Shown: positions 1 to 8,834 of the stretch, one piece after another
Layout of the letters: the number at the start of each line of letters is the position of its first letter
Position numbering within the stretch: position 1 is the first letter of the stretch
Source: Actinomycetes bacterium
GTDB taxonomy: Bacteria > Actinomycetota > Acidimicrobiia > Acidimicrobiales > Acidimicrobiaceae
NCBI GenBank assembly: GCA_021842145.1
Contig: JAKCBW010000001.1
Span: 1-36,059 of the forward strand
Length of the DNA stretch: 36,059 nt
Direction: 5' to 3'
The notes under the pieces: model-generated
Seen by the model: only the letters and a program-made list of their open reading frames with translations
Databases searched by the model: none
What the model was told of the DNA's origin: nothing
Program-made: the position numbers and the translations under genes

Positions 1-77
1 CATTAGAGACGGTGAAACAGTACATAGAAAACCAGAAACTCCCTAGCCGTAAATCAGGTAGACCGAAAAAGAATTAG
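1..77 (+). pseudogene. C-terminal fragment of a possible IS200/IS605-type (Y1/HUH) TnpA transposase, cut by the window edge
   Basis: Frame starting at base 3 reads LETVKQYIENQKLPSRKSGRPKKN*, stop TAG 75-77; the '(E)TVKxYIExQ' ending resembles TnpA C-termini. Only 24 residues visible. Confidence 0.35.
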
Positions 78-272
78 GTCGCTTGACCCCTCCCTTACGG
101 AAGGGGATTGCGCTCCCGTTGGTTCAAGCCACTACCGGAAGGAATTTCTGACTGGGGACACTAGGTGTCTCATGGGAGACAGCCATTTTTCGCCTCAAAT
201 AGCTCGGTGGGTTCAGGTCGCTATGAGGGGCCACCGCCCTTACCGAAGGGGATTGCGCTCCGTTAGGTTCAA
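76..272 (+). repeat. Imperfect direct duplication: AGGTCGCT...CCCTTACSGAAGGGGATTGCGCTCC...GGTTCAA (76-127 and 215-272; best 36-nt cores 92-127 and 237-272)
   Basis: Both cores contain CCCTT-NNNN-AAGGG hairpin plus GGGGATTGCGCTCC and end GGTTCAA; the first begins on the stop codon of the TnpA-like ORF. Confidence 0.7.
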
Positions 273-431
273 AATGTGACCGGTGAACGTGAAGAGAGCG
301 TCCAGAAACGCTATCGTAAAGGTCTACTAACTTTTATCGAAGTTGGAGACTCGAGTTTATGAAGTCAAAGTTCGACTCTCGGATTTAAATCGGGGGTCGG
401 GGTCGGGGTCCGACTGACGACTTTAGAAAGG

Positions 432-1055
432 GTGAATGTGCAAGAATCTGCTTCAATTCAAAGGGGTAATTCCAGATCCGTGGGGTTTCTCCTTGACGCT
501 GTATCCAGTGGTTCGATTGCTACGATTATTTCCGTAGTCACCTACGCATCGTTGATCGGCATATCGGCGCAGTTCAGCTTCCATCTAAACTTCACCCCAG
601 TACCGATTACCCTGCAGACGTTTGCCGTACTCTTTGGTGGTGCAGCCCTAGGCTCAAAGCGGGCCGTTTCAGGAACGTTACTTTACATGATCGTCGGCCT
701 AATCGGCTTGCCTTGGTTCGCCGGTGCTACCGGCGGGATCAGCGTCGCGTCCTCACCCTCTATGGGCTACATAGTTGGATTCGTCTTTGCCTCCTACGTA
801 GTGGGTCTCCTGGCGGAAAGGGGTTGGGACCGTAACGTCGCCAAGACCCTGTTGCTCGTGATTGTGGGAAATGCCGTCATCTACCTCTTTGGTGCTTCTT
901 GGCTCGCCTTGTCCCTCGGAGTCTCCGCCACAAAGGCTTACCAACTCGGGGTATCTCCCTTCCTAATCGGTGATGCCCTAAAGGCGGTCCTGGCAACCGT
1001 CGCCCTACCGGTCGCATGGTTGGGTCTGTCCAAGCTCGAAGGGCACAAAGGATAG
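432..1055 (+). CDS. bioY: BioY-family biotin transporter (ECF S component)
   Basis: FTPVPITLQTFAVLFGGAALGSKRAVSGTLLYMIVGLIGLPWFAGATGG is a BioY signature; multiple TM helices; GTG start. Confidence 0.9.
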   Translation: MNVQESASIQRGNSRSVGFLLDAVSSGSIATIISVVTYASLIGISAQFSFHLNFTPVPITLQTFAVLFGGAALGSKRAVSGTLLYMIVGLIGLPWFAGATGGISVASSPSMGYIVGFVFASYVVGLLAERGWDRNVAKTLLLVIVGNAVIYLFGASWLALSLGVSATKAYQLGVSPFLIGDALKAVLATVALPVAWLGLSKLEGHKG

Positions 1056-1853
1056 CTATAGGCGCCGAGTTGGGGGCTCTGGGTGGCGGCGATACTTTTC
1101 CATCGCCTCATTCCAGAGCCCTTTTTCGATCCGCATTCCCGGCGGAAAGACCTTGTTGGTACACGAAGTCAACCTGCCAAGGTCACTCAAGTAGCTAAGT
1201 CTGTCTAACCTGACGAACCCCAAGGTCTCGAGGTGAGGGGTTGGCCACTGACCGTCGATCAGCTCGAAACCTAGCCCTTCCAGGATTAGAACTAGCCCTA
1301 CGAATGCCACCTTTGAAGCGTTTGGGGCAATGTGGAACATCGACTCTCCCGAAAACAGTCCTCCAACTTCGACACCGAACAGTCCCCCAACAAGTTCTCC
1401 ACCGATATACGCCTCTACGGAGTGTGCAATGCCCATATCGAATAGGTCCATATAGTGGCCGAAATAGGCTGGACTGATCCAGTTTCCTTGCTGACGCAGG
1501 GTCGCGCAGTAACCCACGACGCTGGAAAATGCGCAATCCACCCTCACCTCAAAGTTCACCAGTCCCTTGCGAAGGGACCTGTGGAGCTTTAACTCCGACC
1601 TCGGGAACTCCCCTATCTCCTTGAGCCGGAAAACGCCACGAACGGCGGGGGAGAACCATCCGAGGAGTTCCTTCCCCTCCAGGCCCAGTTCCATGGGAAA
1701 TATCCCCGACCGATATCCGTCCACAAGATGCTTCGCACTCAGCTCCTGACCAACAAATAGCAGGTCATCAGCGTCCGGCTGCTCTCTTACTACTCGAATA
1801 ACCGAAGATAGCTTCGGAACGGTCTCAGTCATTACGCGATGGAATTTGATCAA
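1056..1853 (-). CDS. aat: Leucyl/phenylalanyl-tRNA--protein transferase
   Basis: GYRSGIFPM, W(F)SPAVRGVF, HSVEAY.GGELVGGLFGVEVGGLFSGESMFH, and HLETLGF motifs of Aat. Confidence 0.88.
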   Translation of the reverse strand: MIKFHRVMTETVPKLSSVIRVVREQPDADDLLFVGQELSAKHLVDGYRSGIFPMELGLEGKELLGWFSPAVRGVFRLKEIGEFPRSELKLHRSLRKGLVNFEVRVDCAFSSVVGYCATLRQQGNWISPAYFGHYMDLFDMGIAHSVEAYIGGELVGGLFGVEVGGLFSGESMFHIAPNASKVAFVGLVLILEGLGFELIDGQWPTPHLETLGFVRLDRLSYLSDLGRLTSCTNKVFPPGMRIEKGLWNEAMEKYRRHPEPPTRRL

Positions 1854-1876
1854 TAGGAAGCTTTTGGTCCATTGGG

Positions 1877-3454
1877 TTGGTAACCTTTTGGGCTATGTCG
1901 GAACACCCGATGTCTGAAAGACTAGCTGAACTGAATAGACGCAGAAGCGAGGCCCTGAACGCAGGTTCACCCCACGCTATCGAGCGTCAACACCAAAAAG
2001 GGAAGATGACCGCCCGAGAGAGGGTCGAATACCTCCTCGACGAAGGATCTTTCCAAGAGCTCGACATGTTAGCCCGGCATAGGGCGCATGGAATGGGCCT
2101 TGACGATACTCGTCCATACACCGATGGCGTGATAACCGGTTTTGGGACGATCGACGGCAGGAGAGTTTGCATCTTCTCTCAAGACTTCACCGTATTTGGC
2201 GGTGCACTTGGAGAGGTATTCGCCGAGAAGATCCATAAAGTCATGGACCTTGCCAGTTCGGTCGGTGTGCCGATGATCGGTCTCAACGACGGCGCAGGAG
2301 CGAGGATACAAGAGGGAGTGGTATCACTCCACTCCTACGGAGGAATCTTTAGACGCAACGTCAAAAGTTCCGGGGTGATACCGCAGATAAGCGTCGTCCT
2401 GGGGCCATGTGCTGGTGGGGCAGTTTACTCCCCAGCAATGACCGACTTCATCTTCATGGTCAAAGAGACCTCACACATGTTCATCACCGGACCCGACGTC
2501 GTCAAGACGGTCACTGGTGAGGAGGTCACCCTCGAGGAGCTCGGCGGCGCGATGAGCCATGCTACAAAATCTGGCGTGGCAACTTTTGTCCTGGACGACG
2601 AGAAGTCCTGCCTCGACGAGGTGAAGTATCTGCTTGGCTTCCTACCCGCCAACAATATGGAGGAACCCCCCTACCAGCCTTCGGGCGACGACCCCGAGAG
2701 GTTGGTTCCCGAGCTCTCGACCATGATGCCAGCGAGTCCAAACCAACCTTACGACATGAAGAAGGTAATATCGCTGGTTCTCGACGACGGAGACTACCTA
2801 GAGTACTTCTCGCATTGGGCCCAAAACATCACCTGCGGTTTTGGTCGTATAGACGGCCACGTGGTAGGGATAGTCGGTAATCAACCCGCAGTCCTCGCCG
2901 GAGTATTGGACATAGACTCCTCCGAAAAGGCGGCTAGGTTCGTAAGGACCTGCGACTCGTTCAATATTCCGATTGTGACTTTCGTCGACGTTCCCGGCTT
3001 TATGCCCGGAGTAGACCAGGAGTACGGAGGGATCATTCGCCACGGGGCAAAGCTGCTCTATGCCTACTGCGAAGCTACGGTACCGCGAGTACAGATCATC
3101 ACCAGAAAGGCCTACGGCGGGGCTTACGTGGTTATGAATTCAAAGAGCGTTGGGGCCGACCTAGCCTACGCCTGGCCCTCTGCGGAACTTGCAGTTATGG
3201 GCCCACAGGGGGCGGTTGAAGTCCTCCACCGAAGGGAAATAGCCGGCTCAGACGACCCGGTCTCACGTCGGCTTGAACTCGTCGAAGAGTACACCGAGCG
3301 TTATGCGAATCCCTATGTCGCCGCAGAAAGGGGATTCGTCGACGATGTCATCGATCCCCAGGAGACCCGTAAGGTCCTCGTCCAGGCGCTCAAGATACTC
3401 AGGACCAAGAGGGAAGATCTGCCGAGAAGAAAACACGGCAACGTCCCGCTGTAA
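1877..3454 (+). CDS. pccB: Acyl-CoA (propionyl-CoA) carboxylase beta / carboxyltransferase subunit
   Basis: GKMTARERVEYLLDEGSF, VCIFSQDFTVFGGALGEVFAEKI, GLNDGAGARIQEGV, GPCAGGAVYSPAMTDF, FVDVPGFMPGVDQEYGGIIRHGAKLLYAY. Confidence 0.93.
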   Translation: MVTFWAMSEHPMSERLAELNRRRSEALNAGSPHAIERQHQKGKMTARERVEYLLDEGSFQELDMLARHRAHGMGLDDTRPYTDGVITGFGTIDGRRVCIFSQDFTVFGGALGEVFAEKIHKVMDLASSVGVPMIGLNDGAGARIQEGVVSLHSYGGIFRRNVKSSGVIPQISVVLGPCAGGAVYSPAMTDFIFMVKETSHMFITGPDVVKTVTGEEVTLEELGGAMSHATKSGVATFVLDDEKSCLDEVKYLLGFLPANNMEEPPYQPSGDDPERLVPELSTMMPASPNQPYDMKKVISLVLDDGDYLEYFSHWAQNITCGFGRIDGHVVGIVGNQPAVLAGVLDIDSSEKAARFVRTCDSFNIPIVTFVDVPGFMPGVDQEYGGIIRHGAKLLYAYCEATVPRVQIITRKAYGGAYVVMNSKSVGADLAYAWPSAELAVMGPQGAVEVLHRREIAGSDDPVSRRLELVEEYTERYANPYVAAERGFVDDVIDPQETRKVLVQALKILRTKREDLPRRKHGNVPL

Positions 3455-3492
3455 GAGAGATCACCTGCCACAGACCCCAAAATGGAGGTTCA

Positions 3493-3684
3493 ATGGAAAC
3501 TGAGATTCCTACCGATCAAGAGGCCATCGCGGCGATCACCGCCGCTTATTCGATGATCGCTCTCTCCACCAACTCCACAGAGGTGACCGGCCCGAAAACT
3601 GACCCTACGACATGGAGATTTTCAGCTCGGTGGTGGGGTTTGCCCACCACATACGAGAGGCCGAGGCCCTCGCTAATTCGTTAA
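3493..3684 (+). CDS. Small protein, possible acyl-CoA carboxylase epsilon-like subunit
   Basis: 63-aa ORF with GGAGG upstream of ATG, 38 bp after pccB; N-terminal PTxxEAIAAITAAY and C-terminal TWRFSARWWG pattern resembles actinobacterial AccE/PccE. Confidence 0.55.
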   Translation: METEIPTDQEAIAAITAAYSMIALSTNSTEVTGPKTDPTTWRFSARWWGLPTTYERPRPSLIR

Positions 3685-3836
3685 ACGGTCACTCGCTAAC
3701 CAGCAGGAGTTTATAAACCAGCACAAAGCCAAAAAGGGCCCATTGACGGCGGAAGCGACTTCGGATAAGCCATTTCGGATCAAGCTTCTCCTTCTCACTC
3801 ATGAGAAAACCTAAGCTCACACCATTTGGTTTGCTG

Positions 3837-4598
3837 TCAGTTGTTGGGACCCTGGGGAGCGACTATTACCAGGCCGAGACCTGGAAGTGCCAAGTTGGTG
3901 ACGGCCTTCTCCATAGCCTCGGTCGCCTTAGTTAGTATCGTTACCGGGTCCATGCCGTGAGTCGGGTAGCTTGCTACACCCGCCGAAACCTTGACGATTC
4001 TGTCGTCTCCATATTTGGACTGTGCTATTTGGATCCGCTCTGCGGTCCATGCGCCCCCGTCCTCGTCCGTATCGTCGAGTATCAGACCGAAAACAAAATT
4101 CGAGAGCCGACAAACAATGTCTGCTTCCCTGACCGTACGGCTCAATAGAACGGCAAACTTCACTATCAGCTGGTCATTGTCGTATTGGCTCTGGATCGAA
4201 TTGTCGAAGTTGAGCCGAATTAGCACGACCGTGACCGGCCAGAGCCTCCGTCTTGCCGTAGCCACCTTAGGAATCAACACCGCATTGAAGAACTCGCCAT
4301 TTTGCAGGCCCGTAACCGGATCCATTACCGCAGATTTCTCAGATTCTGACGCCAAAGATATAAGTTGTGAATCCTTTTCGGACTCATCGCCGCCCCTTCT
4401 CACCCGGAGATCTGACACCAATAATACAGACACAGCGGCTGCGGCACACAACCATGCCCCAATAAGTAACGAGGTCTGCCCGAGGGCGACACCAGAGATC
4501 ACTACTGCACCACTGGCAACCAGTAGCCCTACTGAGGTGTATCGCCTTTTCACCATCACACTCTTATCGGCACCATTGGAAAAACATTGACACGACAC
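3837..4598 (-). CDS. Membrane protein with degenerate GGDEF-like domain
   Basis: Two N-terminal hydrophobic segments; DPVTGLQNGEFF and VSAGVASYPTHGMDPVTILTKATEAMEKA are GGDEF-domain flanks, but the active-site loop reads CRLSNFVF. Confidence 0.75.
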   Translation of the reverse strand: MSCQCFSNGADKSVMVKRRYTSVGLLVASGAVVISGVALGQTSLLIGAWLCAAAAVSVLLVSDLRVRRGGDESEKDSQLISLASESEKSAVMDPVTGLQNGEFFNAVLIPKVATARRRLWPVTVVLIRLNFDNSIQSQYDNDQLIVKFAVLLSRTVREADIVCRLSNFVFGLILDDTDEDGGAWTAERIQIAQSKYGDDRIVKVSAGVASYPTHGMDPVTILTKATEAMEKAVTNLALPGLGLVIVAPQGPNN

Positions 4599-4610
4599 TG
4601 GATATTCGGT

Positions 4611-6623
4611 TTATGTATTTGATGTCTGGGTTCGTTGTAAAACCGTCAGCTCAAGCAGGTCTTGCATTATCTGCGTAATCTCAAAATCTTTAGGGGTATA
4701 GATCCGGGCGACCCCCGCTTCGATGAGTAATTTTTGGTCAGCCTCGGGGATGATCCCACCGACGACGACCGACGCATCGGATCCTTCAGTAGCCAGTTCG
4801 GCGATGATCTGCGGTACGAGTTCCATATGCGAACCCGAAAGGATTGAGATCCCAACCAGATCCACGTCTTCATCACGGGCCGCTACCGCAATCTGGTGGG
4901 GCGTCAGGCGTATTCCTTGGTAGATCACCTCAAAGCCGGCGTCCCTCGCGGCAACGGCGATCTGTTCGGCCCCATTGGAATGGCCATCTAAGCCGGGCTT
5001 CGCTACGAGTAACCTGGGGGGACCGCCATCTAACGAACGAGCGGAGGCTGCAAGGTCTTTCAGTACGCTTTCCCGCTTGCCGTATCCGCCGACTACCCCA
5101 GTGGGTGCCCGATATTCACCAAAGACCTCTCTTAGCGCAGATGCCCATTCACCGGTAGTTCCTCCGGCCAAGGCTAGTTGTATGGTCGCCTCCATCAGGT
5201 TCTCATCTGACCTGGCCGCAGCCTTGAGGGCTTCTAACCTCTCTTTAACCTCACCGGAGTCTCGCTGTTGACGCCAAGCCTCCACCGAACAGATCATTTC
5301 CGCCTCGACCTTTGGGTCGATAACCAAGTGGGTGCCGAGTTTTGACTCGCTCAGAGGAGATGGCTCGCTATTGACGAATCGGTTGACGCCCACGACAGCG
5401 AGCTCGCCCTTCTCTATCTTCGAGGTCCTCTCGGACTGGCTGCTTACCAACCTCGCTTTGAGTTCGTCGATGAAGGAGAAGACCCCTCCCGCTTCCAGTA
5501 TCTCGTCGAGTTCAACGGTCGCCCCTTCGACGATCTCCTTTACCAGGGAATCCATGACGACCGAACCTTCGAATATGTCTGGGTAGTCGAGGAGATCCGT
5601 TTCGAGGGCCAGGATCTGCTGTATTCTCAGCGACCACTGTTGATCCCAGGGTCTGGGGAGCCCGAGGGCTTCATTCCACGCGGGCAGCTGAAGTGCTCTA
5701 GCCCTGGCATCTCGTGACAGTAGTACGCCCAACGACTCAAGTACGATCCTCGGCACATTGTTCTCTGGTTGCTGCTCCGTTAGACCTAGCGAGTTGACCT
5801 GCACACCGTAACGGAAACGTCTCAGCTTCTCGTCGGCTACGTGGTAGCGTTCCTGACAGATCTTGTCCCACATCACCTTGAAGGCGCGCATCTTCGCATT
5901 CTCTTCGATAAATCGAATACCCGCATTTACAAAGAAGGAGATCCTCCCGACGACTAGCGGAAACTCAGCCTCGGGAATTCTCCCGGACTCTTTTACTGCG
6001 TCCAGGACCCCTACCGCAGTGGCTAGCGCGTAGGCTACCTCCTGCTTCGGGGTAGCCCCAGCCTCTTGGAGGTGGTAGGAGCAGATATTTATCGGATTCC
6101 ACTTCGGAACCTTGCCAACTGTGTAGGTAATAGTGTCGACTATCAGCCTCTTGGAAGCTTCTGGAGGAAATATGAAGGTACCCCTGGAGAGGTATTCCTT
6201 GATGATGTCGTTCTGAGTAGTACCTGACAGGACCCGCTCTTCGAGCCCCCTCTTCCTAGCCAGGGCGATATAGAGACCAAGGAGCCACGCAGCGGTAGCA
6301 TTAATCGTCATCGAGGTGTTCATCTTCTCGATCGGAATCCCCTCGAAGAGCTCCTCCATATTCCCTAGGTGCACAATCGGAACACCGACCTTGCCAACCT
6401 CACCTCGAGCTTGCACGTCATCGGGGTCGAAACCTATCTGGGTTGGCAGGTCGAAGGCGATCGATAGCCCCGTCTGACCCTTCTCTAGGTTGAGCCTATA
6501 GAGCTGATTCGAAGCCTTTGCGCTCGAATGTCCCGAATAAGTCCTCATTACCCACGGGGCATCGGGCTCGTTGAGCCTAGCACTTTTAACTTGGTCACCC
6601 AAAGCAGACACGGCCAAGACCAT
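4611..6623 (-). CDS. ecm: Ethylmalonyl-CoA mutase-type B12-dependent acyl-CoA mutase (catalytic and cobalamin domains fused)
   Basis: WVMRTYSGHSSAKASNQLYRLNLEKGQTGLSIAFDLPTQIGFD, GEVGKVGVPIVHL, GTTQNDIIKEYLSRGT, and PGLDGHSNGAEQIA with LSGSH cobalamin motif: Ecm/MeaA type rather than classical MCM. Confidence 0.85.
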   Translation of the reverse strand: MVLAVSALGDQVKSARLNEPDAPWVMRTYSGHSSAKASNQLYRLNLEKGQTGLSIAFDLPTQIGFDPDDVQARGEVGKVGVPIVHLGNMEELFEGIPIEKMNTSMTINATAAWLLGLYIALARKRGLEERVLSGTTQNDIIKEYLSRGTFIFPPEASKRLIVDTITYTVGKVPKWNPINICSYHLQEAGATPKQEVAYALATAVGVLDAVKESGRIPEAEFPLVVGRISFFVNAGIRFIEENAKMRAFKVMWDKICQERYHVADEKLRRFRYGVQVNSLGLTEQQPENNVPRIVLESLGVLLSRDARARALQLPAWNEALGLPRPWDQQWSLRIQQILALETDLLDYPDIFEGSVVMDSLVKEIVEGATVELDEILEAGGVFSFIDELKARLVSSQSERTSKIEKGELAVVGVNRFVNSEPSPLSESKLGTHLVIDPKVEAEMICSVEAWRQQRDSGEVKERLEALKAAARSDENLMEATIQLALAGGTTGEWASALREVFGEYRAPTGVVGGYGKRESVLKDLAASARSLDGGPPRLLVAKPGLDGHSNGAEQIAVAARDAGFEVIYQGIRLTPHQIAVAARDEDVDLVGISILSGSHMELVPQIIAELATEGSDASVVVGGIIPEADQKLLIEAGVARIYTPKDFEITQIMQDLLELTVLQRTQTSNT

Positions 6624-6682
6624 CCTTTAGCGATATCCGGTCGTCCGCCAAACGTTAACCGTTCGGCGATCGAAAGCCTTGA

Positions 6683-7534
6683 CTAATGGTAGTCGTAGAA
6701 ACCGCGTTTGGCCTTTTTCCCTAGCTGACCCGCCGCCAGCTTCCTTCTCAGCGTCGGTGCGGCCAGGTTCGCCGCATCCCCAAACTCCTTGTAAAGGGCG
6801 TCTAGGATCGCAACGGAGGTATCCAAACCGACCAGGTCCAACAGGGCGAGCGGTCCCATGGGGAAGCCACATCCCAACTTCATAGACTTATCGATCTCCT
6901 CGGCGGTGGCGACCCCCCGCTCGAGCAGCTTTACGGCACTGTTGAGGTATGGGAAGAGGAGGGCATTGACCACAAATCCCGCTTCGTCCTTGACCAGTAC
7001 CCCTTCCTTCGAACACTTCTTGACAAAGGCGGTCGCCGCATCGATGGTCTCGTCCGAAGCCGTAATTGGTCGGACGATCTCCACGAGTCCCATTACAGTC
7101 GCCGGATTGAAAAAGTGGATTCCACAAACCAGGTCTGGTCGTCTGGTTGCCGCTGCGAGATTAACTACCGGCAAGGTCGACGTGTTGGTGGCGAGGATAG
7201 CTCCGGGCTTCACGATCCTATCGAGGTGATCAAAAAGATGCCTCTTTACCTCCAGGTCTTCGACCACGGACTCAATCACCAAGTCGCAATCGACTAGCTC
7301 ATCAATCTCGGTCGTAGCCAGCAGTCTCGAAAGGGCGTCCTGTGCGTCTTGCGCCTCGAGGCGACCCTTTTCTACCCTTCGGGCCAAAGAACGCTCTATC
7401 GCTCCCACCATGGATACTGCGCTCTCCTGTTTGCGAGAACGAAGAACGACTTCGAAACCGGCGAGCATCGCAACCTCTGCAATCCCCGAACCCATGATTC
7501 CCGAACCGACAATTCCGATCTTGTTAATCTGCAT
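6683..7534 (-). CDS. 3-hydroxybutyryl-CoA / 3-hydroxyacyl-CoA dehydrogenase
   Basis: GIVGSGIMGSGIAEV Rossmann motif, HFFNPATVMGLVEIV, GFPMGPLALLDLVGLD, KRGFYDY ending. Confidence 0.93.
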   Translation of the reverse strand: MQINKIGIVGSGIMGSGIAEVAMLAGFEVVLRSRKQESAVSMVGAIERSLARRVEKGRLEAQDAQDALSRLLATTEIDELVDCDLVIESVVEDLEVKRHLFDHLDRIVKPGAILATNTSTLPVVNLAAATRRPDLVCGIHFFNPATVMGLVEIVRPITASDETIDAATAFVKKCSKEGVLVKDEAGFVVNALLFPYLNSAVKLLERGVATAEEIDKSMKLGCGFPMGPLALLDLVGLDTSVAILDALYKEFGDAANLAAPTLRRKLAAGQLGKKAKRGFYDYH

Positions 7535-7963
7535 AAGCCCAAAATACCGAAAATTAATGCCGATATGTGTAGTACTTTGAATCCAATTGTCCCTTTTGTA
7601 TCCTAAAGGCCCATTAACGACCCAAATCGGAAAATTAATCTAGCCCTGCGTCGTCCACTTCTCCCGAAAAATCGAGACCACCCCTGACGGGCTATCGGTA
7701 AATCGAATGAAGGAAGGTGTTAAATGTTTCACAAGGCGGCGTCGAGGAAGGATTCGCTTTGAATTTAATCACTCATCCAACCCCGTCAGAACCTACTCGG
7801 CGATCCGAGGTACTAGCATCGCTAATGTATCGCGCCTGGGAGAAGAGCTACCTCGCACCTCGGTCAACTGGATGTCCGGCTCGGATGCGCTGAAATCTGC
7901 CGACTATCCGGTTAGTTATATCCATATAAGGATCAAGCTAAGCGTTCCTTTGGAGGTCTTGAC

Positions 7964-8494
7964 ATGTCGATTAAGAGCGCCAAATGGACCGTAAGGCCCG
8001 GTGTTTGGCATTCTCGCGGAACTGAAGAAGTTCTCAAAATTATCACAACCACCCCGGTGTTTCACCATCTAATTGCGACGGCAAAGGTCTCAACTGCGAT
8101 GATCGTAGTTGACGATCTGGGGGTACCTACCTTGGCGAGGGTAGTTGTAGAGACGGATTCATTGATCGGGGCGACTGCGAAGCTTTCCGAAAGAATTAGA
8201 TCTCAATCGATCCTTGACTGCGCAAAATACCCCCAGATACTCTTTGAATCCGACTCCTTTCAGCCCCTAGTGGAGGGCTTCAGGGTAAGTGGGACACTTC
8301 AAATAAAGGGGCGAAGGATAAAAAAGGACCTGTGGGTCAAAAAGCTCACTTGGAGTGGCGCCGAGGCCCTGGCGATAAAGGGGCACCTCGATCTGGCTGC
8401 ATCCGAAATCGGAGTCGGGTTGATCAAAAGGAGGTGCTTGGCCAATACACTGCGGGTCGAGTTCGCTACAACTTTGGAGTTTCAAGCCGACTAG
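7964..8494 (+). CDS. YceI-family protein
   Basis: W.V.PG..HS...V.F...T..V.G.F.......I......DSL.......E.IRS...LD...YP.I.FES pattern; GGAGG upstream of ATG; no obvious signal peptide. Confidence 0.75.
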   Translation: MSIKSAKWTVRPGVWHSRGTEEVLKIITTTPVFHHLIATAKVSTAMIVVDDLGVPTLARVVVETDSLIGATAKLSERIRSQSILDCAKYPQILFESDSFQPLVEGFRVSGTLQIKGRRIKKDLWVKKLTWSGAEALAIKGHLDLAASEIGVGLIKRRCLANTLRVEFATTLEFQAD

Positions 8495-8834
8495 TCATCT
8501 TCGGCCACATCACTAGCGAGGTCGTGAGCTCTGCAGTTTGCAGATGACCTATCCGAGCGGCAATAATTGCCATTTGGAAGCCATACCCGAGGCGAGGCTC
8601 ACAAGTCATTCCAACTTCTACCGCAACGACTTCAATTCTCGAGCCTAAAACTCAAGCTTCAAGCTCAAGTTGAGTGGACAAGACGGCGGCCTTACAAAAA
8701 CCTGCACACTTCATGCGGTTTCATGCGGTCGTTGGTCTCCTCGAATACGTTAGGGCCACTTCTAGCGCCTTGCTCTGTACGCAGTTCTCCACGAACTCGC
8801 CCCAATCTATAGCAGTCACTTCCCAGGTGAGTAT

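Noticed and set aside
3991-4590. 199-aa plus-strand ORF
   Set aside because: Antisense to the GGDEF-like gene, which has recognisable domain motifs; Ser/Thr-rich composition typical of a shadow ORF.
7707-7994. 95-aa plus-strand ORF upstream of yceI
   Set aside because: No RBS or family signal; overlaps the well-supported YceI start; likely leader DNA.
8641-8674. CTCAAGCTTCAAGCTCAAGTTGAG quasi-palindrome and nearby TTCATGCGGT duplicate
   Set aside because: Short and imperfect; no gene context supports a regulatory role.
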